Shown piece after piece: positions 60,917-64,000 of a stretch of 64,000 nucleotides of DNA. The position numbers were made by a program, and so were the translations under genes. Origin of the DNA: Falciphora oryzae (Eukaryota; Ascomycota; Sordariomycetes; Magnaporthales; Magnaporthaceae); the NCBI GenBank assembly GCA_000733355.1, contig JNVV01000080.1:1-64000 (forward strand). The letters are read 5' to 3'. Below the pieces are notes generated by a model. It saw nothing but the letters and a program-made list of their open reading frames with translations. It was not told the origin of the DNA and ran no database searches. How positions within the stretch are numbered: position 1 is the stretch's first letter; every line of letters starts with the position of its first letter.

Positions 60917-62753
60917 AGTCGGGTACCCCCCTGTCCGACCAACCCCCTGTCGGACCACTCCAATTTTGTCCGGAGGCGGCACGACCCTACACCGCTACTT
61001 TCGCATATCTCAACCAAAATGCATCCGTTTTCCATAGTTTCTACTGCATTTTGTAGGCGAAAAGATGATGAAGCAGTATACCGAAGCCCAGATCGAGGAG
61101 GCCTGCCGTTTGGCCGACGCCGGCATGCCAATCCGGCGGGCCGCCGCCGTACAAGGGATACCCTACTCTACCTTCCGGGGCAGATATCTCGGTGCAAAGT
61201 CCTATCAGCAGGCACAAGAAAAACACCAGAGGTTATTTGAGGAGGAGGAAACGCACCTGGCCACCTGGGTGGCCCTACAGGCCTCCCTAGGGCTTCCACC
61301 AACCCACGGGGAACTGCGCTTTTACGCCACTGAAATCCTCCGTACTACGGGGGACTCCCGGCCCCCAGGGAAGAACTGGACCCGGGGTTTTCTGCGCCGG
61401 AACCCTCAAATAGAGGTTCATCGAGGCCTACGCATGGAAAACGCGCGAGCAAAGGGTGCAACAACCGATATAATACGAGGTTGGTGGCCCAAGTTGGCTA
61501 TACCGGAGATCGCCGGGATCCCAGCCAAATATAGGCACAACGTCGACGAAGGGGGCCTGCAGGAGGGTCGTACGGGTAACGGCCTCGTATTAGGTCTTGC
61601 CGGGACTCGTCCTTTGCACAGAAAAGAGCCCGGATCTCGTGCCTGGACCTCGTTTATCGAGTGCGTCTCGGCCACGGGGGTCCGGCTTCCTCCCCTTATA
61701 ATTTTCAAAGGAAAACACCTGCAAGGCCAGTGGTTTCCGGATCAGCAGGGCTCTTTTGACGACTGGGAGTTCACTACAACAGAAAACGGCTGGACTTCTG
61801 ATCGCACGGCCGTAGAATGGCTGCAAAAGATCTACCTCCCTCGCACCCGGCCGGACCCCCCTCAACCACGTCTGCTGATCCTAGACGGCCACGGATCCCA
61901 CGTAACAAAGGCCTTCCAGTACCTTTGCTTCCAGGACGACGTTTATCTTTTATATTTACCCCCTCATACCTCTCACGTTCTGCAGCCTCTCGACTTGGGA
62001 GTTTTCTCCCCTGTTAAACGGGCCTACCGGCAGGGAATAGAGGCCCAAGCCCAGTTCTGTTGCTCTACAGTTGTAGGGAAAAGACTATTCCTTACAGAAT
62101 ATAAGGCCGCACGAGAGAAAGGGATAACCCCTGCAAATATAAAGGCAGGGTGGGCCGCATCGGGCTTGTGGCCGGTCCGGATCAGCAAACCCCTTATGAG
62201 CCGCCTTTTGCTCGAGAACTCCAACACCAGGTCTCCAGGGACCTCCGACGCTGGTCCCATGCAACAGAGGGCGCCGGAGAACCCTAGGAAGGTCCCTGTT
62301 ACTTGCAAGAGGTCCTGGAAAACTCCCACCAAAAGCCGGGAATTGGCCGCGCAGATGGAGGATTTCACTACTACAATCCGGACCACCCCCACAAAGCGAC
62401 TATTCCTTCGGAAGGTCCGCAAAGGCTTTACGCTAAAAGACCTCGAAATAGCTGATTGTCACCAAAAAATCCGCTCTTTAGAGGCACAACTGGAAGCTGC
62501 CCGTCCCCGGAAAAGGAAGAGGGTGGTGCCGGATCCCAACGAGACTTTCGTGACTGGGCGGCAGGTTTACTTGGCAAGGGAGGGTAATCCAGCTACGGAA
62601 GATGCATCATCGGAATCAGCGGAAAGTTCTGAACAAGAGGATGTACAAGATTGTATAGTTGTTAGCTGGTAGAGCCGTGAATTTGGAGTTGAAAGGTGGT
62701 GTTATTGTTGGGAACAGGCAAAAATTGAGTGGTCGGACAGGGGATACCCGACT
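60917..62753 (+). mobile_element. Pogo-2, intact pogo-type DNA transposon
   Basis: A 1837-bp element with inverted ends AGTCGGGTAYCCCCTGTCCGACC and TA duplications (60915-60916, 62754-62755). The left end has an extra internal CCCCCTGTCGGACCA copy that the right end lacks. It holds one uninterrupted transposase gene. Insertion at its right end was next to repeat R1 (62754-62825). Confidence 0.92.
61065..62672 (+). CDS. Pogo-type DD35D transposase
   Basis: The protein has 535 residues from the first ATG. In order: N-terminal HTH (about 5-42, ACRLADAGMPIRRAAAVQGI); CENP-B-type HTH (about 58-125, LGLPPTHGELRFYATEIL); DDE domain with Asp161 (NVDEGGLQEG), Asp274 (LLILDGHGSH) and Asp310 (QPLDLGVF), a DD35D triad; a C-terminal coiled coil (LEIADCHQKIRSLEAQLEA, about 452-472); and an acidic end. 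All catalytic acids are present and no stops occur. The first motif reads DEGG instead of the usual DETG, as in pogo-3, so this is a subfamily trait. It probably moves pogo-2 and related non-autonomous elements at TA. Confidence 0.93.
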   Translation: MMKQYTEAQIEEACRLADAGMPIRRAAAVQGIPYSTFRGRYLGAKSYQQAQEKHQRLFEEEETHLATWVALQASLGLPPTHGELRFYATEILRTTGDSRPPGKNWTRGFLRRNPQIEVHRGLRMENARAKGATTDIIRGWWPKLAIPEIAGIPAKYRHNVDEGGLQEGRTGNGLVLGLAGTRPLHRKEPGSRAWTSFIECVSATGVRLPPLIIFKGKHLQGQWFPDQQGSFDDWEFTTTENGWTSDRTAVEWLQKIYLPRTRPDPPQPRLLILDGHGSHVTKAFQYLCFQDDVYLLYLPPHTSHVLQPLDLGVFSPVKRAYRQGIEAQAQFCCSTVVGKRLFLTEYKAAREKGITPANIKAGWAASGLWPVRISKPLMSRLLLENSNTRSPGTSDAGPMQQRAPENPRKVPVTCKRSWKTPTKSRELAAQMEDFTTTIRTTPTKRLFLRKVRKGFTLKDLEIADCHQKIRSLEAQLEAARPRKRKRVVPDPNETFVTGRQVYLAREGNPATEDASSESAESSEQEDVQDCIVVSW

Positions 62754-62825
62754 TATATTTAACGTCGGCAAGTCGGGATCTACCGGTCCCTGCCTCCCTA
62801 GGGGCATACGACGTGCTAGCACTAC
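62754..62825 (+). repeat. Dispersed repeat R1, copy a
   Basis: TATATTTAACGTCGG, then CGGGATCT, CCTGCCTCCCTAGGGGCAT and GACGTGCTAGC, nearly identical to copy b at 23056-23124 apart from a 4-bp insertion. It is bounded by pogo-2 on the left and an S2 element on the right. Confidence 0.65.
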
Positions 62826-62984
62826 TGTGAGAGCCGATAGGTAGGGTCGTCGAAAGTGGTGGTTAGGTGGGTTGTATTAGGAAGAATTGCAAGCCCAGAG
62901 GCCGGAGGCCCTGGGTGCAAGATATCTGTGGGTGCCTGGAGGCCTGGTCACGTGGCCGGCCCAGGCCCTCTGTCAGCCATGACA
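62826..62984 (+). mobile_element. Solo-LTR-like short element, family S2 copy 3
   Basis: A 159-bp unit from TGTGAGAGCC to GCCATGACA, closest to the copy at 733-889. Flanks ACTAC and TTGCG do not match, so this copy has lost its duplication or arose by recombination between copies. Confidence 0.8.
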
Positions 62985-63784
62985 TTGCGCGTGCGTGCTT
63001 ATGCAAGCCAATCTTGGGCTGTGCGTATCGTTGGGTTGCGGTCGACCGAGGAGGAGTCGCGAGGTGGCAGGGGACGGCGGCGGCCGGTGCCGGCTTGTTC
63101 GTCCAAGTATTAACTGCATACCGGCCAGCAGTCTTCTTGTGCGTTCGTATTCGTTTCGTCTCGCAACGTCCGCGAGGCAATGTCAATGGTGGAAGCCGAA
63201 GGGTGGTCGTGGTGGTGCGAGGAGGTTGTAGCAACAGATGGTCGAAAAATGCCGCGCGGAAGCGCGCGCCCTGGGCTGCGAGGGTGCAGGCCTTTCCGTC
63301 AGCTGGCAATAGGCACCCTCATACCTTCGCGAGCCTTTTCTGCACCTCCAACCCAGTTGCGTCGCCGTCGTCGTTGTTGAAAGGACGCTGGCGAACGCGG
63401 GTAGAACAGAGCCAATGGCTTGTTAGAACCCACATAGCTTACCTGTAACGGGGTTGCCTGTAAGGGACCGCCGTGGTTTGATATACAATGTGCCAGAGGG
63501 TTTAAGCACGAAGTGCTTGAACTGTTGGATCTTTTGGTCCATGTAGTCGAGTGGTTACTCCGGCGCACTCCCTTACAAGCATACAGGGAACTACATACCG
63601 GAAACTGGCCAATCTCCCTATGTAAGCCAGCGACTTTTCCTTCTAAAAGACGATTAATAACTCAACACAATCCCAATTTGAGTGGCTGCCCTTTTTCGGC
63701 AGCCTAAATTTAAACGGGAGTGTTTTGCTCAAATACTATTAGCCAAATCGGGAGTCCCTCCATTGTTAACAGGGCTTGGCGGCG
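62985..63784. other. No recognisable gene
   Basis: GC-rich then mixed sequence with short frames only. A frame at 63507-63700 reads LELLDLLVHVVEWLLRRTPL but has no supporting structure. Confidence 0.45.
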
Positions 63785-63956
63785 AACCAGAGGCTTCTCA
63801 TCAGCCTCGGGTCGGTAGAAGTCGTCCTCGGAGGACAAATGCGTTGGGGAATACATCCCGCAGAAGCCGGGCGAGCGTCGTCTTCCCACTCGACGAGCAG
63901 CCGCTGATCCCGACTATGACCGCCTTTGCTGACCCATCTGGTCCGTCTGTGATCTG
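63785..63956 (-). pseudogene. Nicotinamide riboside kinase-like N-terminal fragment
   Basis: On minus: TDGPDGSAKAVIVGISGCSS, then SGKTTLARLLRDVFPNAFVL. This is the P-loop (Walker A, GISGCSSSGKTT) of NRK/uridine-kinase-like enzymes, which phosphorylate nicotinamide riboside for NAD synthesis. The next motif EDDFYRPEADEKPL is present but in a different frame, consistent with a 2-base loss near 63830. The remainder of the kinase is absent after about 63785. The fragment is frameshifted and truncated, so non-functional. Confidence 0.8.
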
Positions 63957-64000
63957 GTTTAGGCGGTGATCCAGAGCCGGGTTTTTGGTTAGGCTTTTAA

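Overview
The window looks like a transposon-rich, accessory-type region of a filamentous ascomycete (Pezizomycotina, probably Sordariomycetes). The reasons are short GT..AG introns with CTAAC-type branch sites, CT-rich leaders, HET-domain allorecognition genes, DUF7703 and fungal rhodopsin-type membrane proteins, small secreted Cys-rich proteins, Fot/pogo transposons, and C-to-T or G-to-A nonsense changes that resemble RIP. Three runs of N (about 19.0, 36.8 and 49.5 kb) are assembly gaps.

Layout. 0-4 kb: short solo-LTR-like insertions around a truncated pseudogene. 4-9 kb: an ordinary gene block with a DUF7703 seven-helix membrane protein, a hypothetical protein and the cohesin kleisin RAD21. 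11-13 kb: a shattered copia element carrying another LTR and a Harbinger-type MITE. 14-17 kb: a frameshifted HET-domain pseudogene. 17-24 kb: mostly unrecognised sequence with a nucleoside-phosphorylase-like N-terminal stub. 24.8-30.8 kb: a long 13-exon locus joining an alpha/beta-hydrolase to tandem ubiquitin-like domains, one of them close to true ubiquitin with an internal LRLRGG, split by a single in-frame TAG. 31.9-36.4 kb: a second HET gene broken by a four-element nest (foldback element, intact pogo transposon, solo LTR, MITE); removing the nest in silico restores its C-terminal frame. 37-47 kb: retroelement debris, a tRNA-like SINE candidate and GC-rich sequence without recognisable genes. 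47-48.3 kb: a 1.3 kb perfect palindromic foldback element. 48.9-51.6 kb: a decayed pogo element and a copia-type LTR. 52.6-59.4 kb: two small secreted Cys-rich protein genes among relics of a rhodopsin-type receptor, an F-box/LRR-like gene, a histidine kinase and a LEA-like protein. 60-64 kb: more short LTR-like insertions, an intact pogo transposon and a frameshifted nicotinamide-riboside-kinase fragment.

Only RAD21, the DUF7703 gene, the two secreted proteins, the two pogo transposases and possibly the hydrolase/ubiquitin-like locus look functional. The remaining gene content is largely relics of allorecognition and signalling genes in a region repeatedly hit by TA-, TTA- and 5-bp-duplicating elements. 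At least seven LTR-like insertions keep perfect 5-bp target duplications. The items most worth following up are the hydrolase-ubiquitin locus, the Kex2-type repeat precursor at 52.6 kb, the perfect foldback, and the nested insertion whose removal restores an open HET reading frame.
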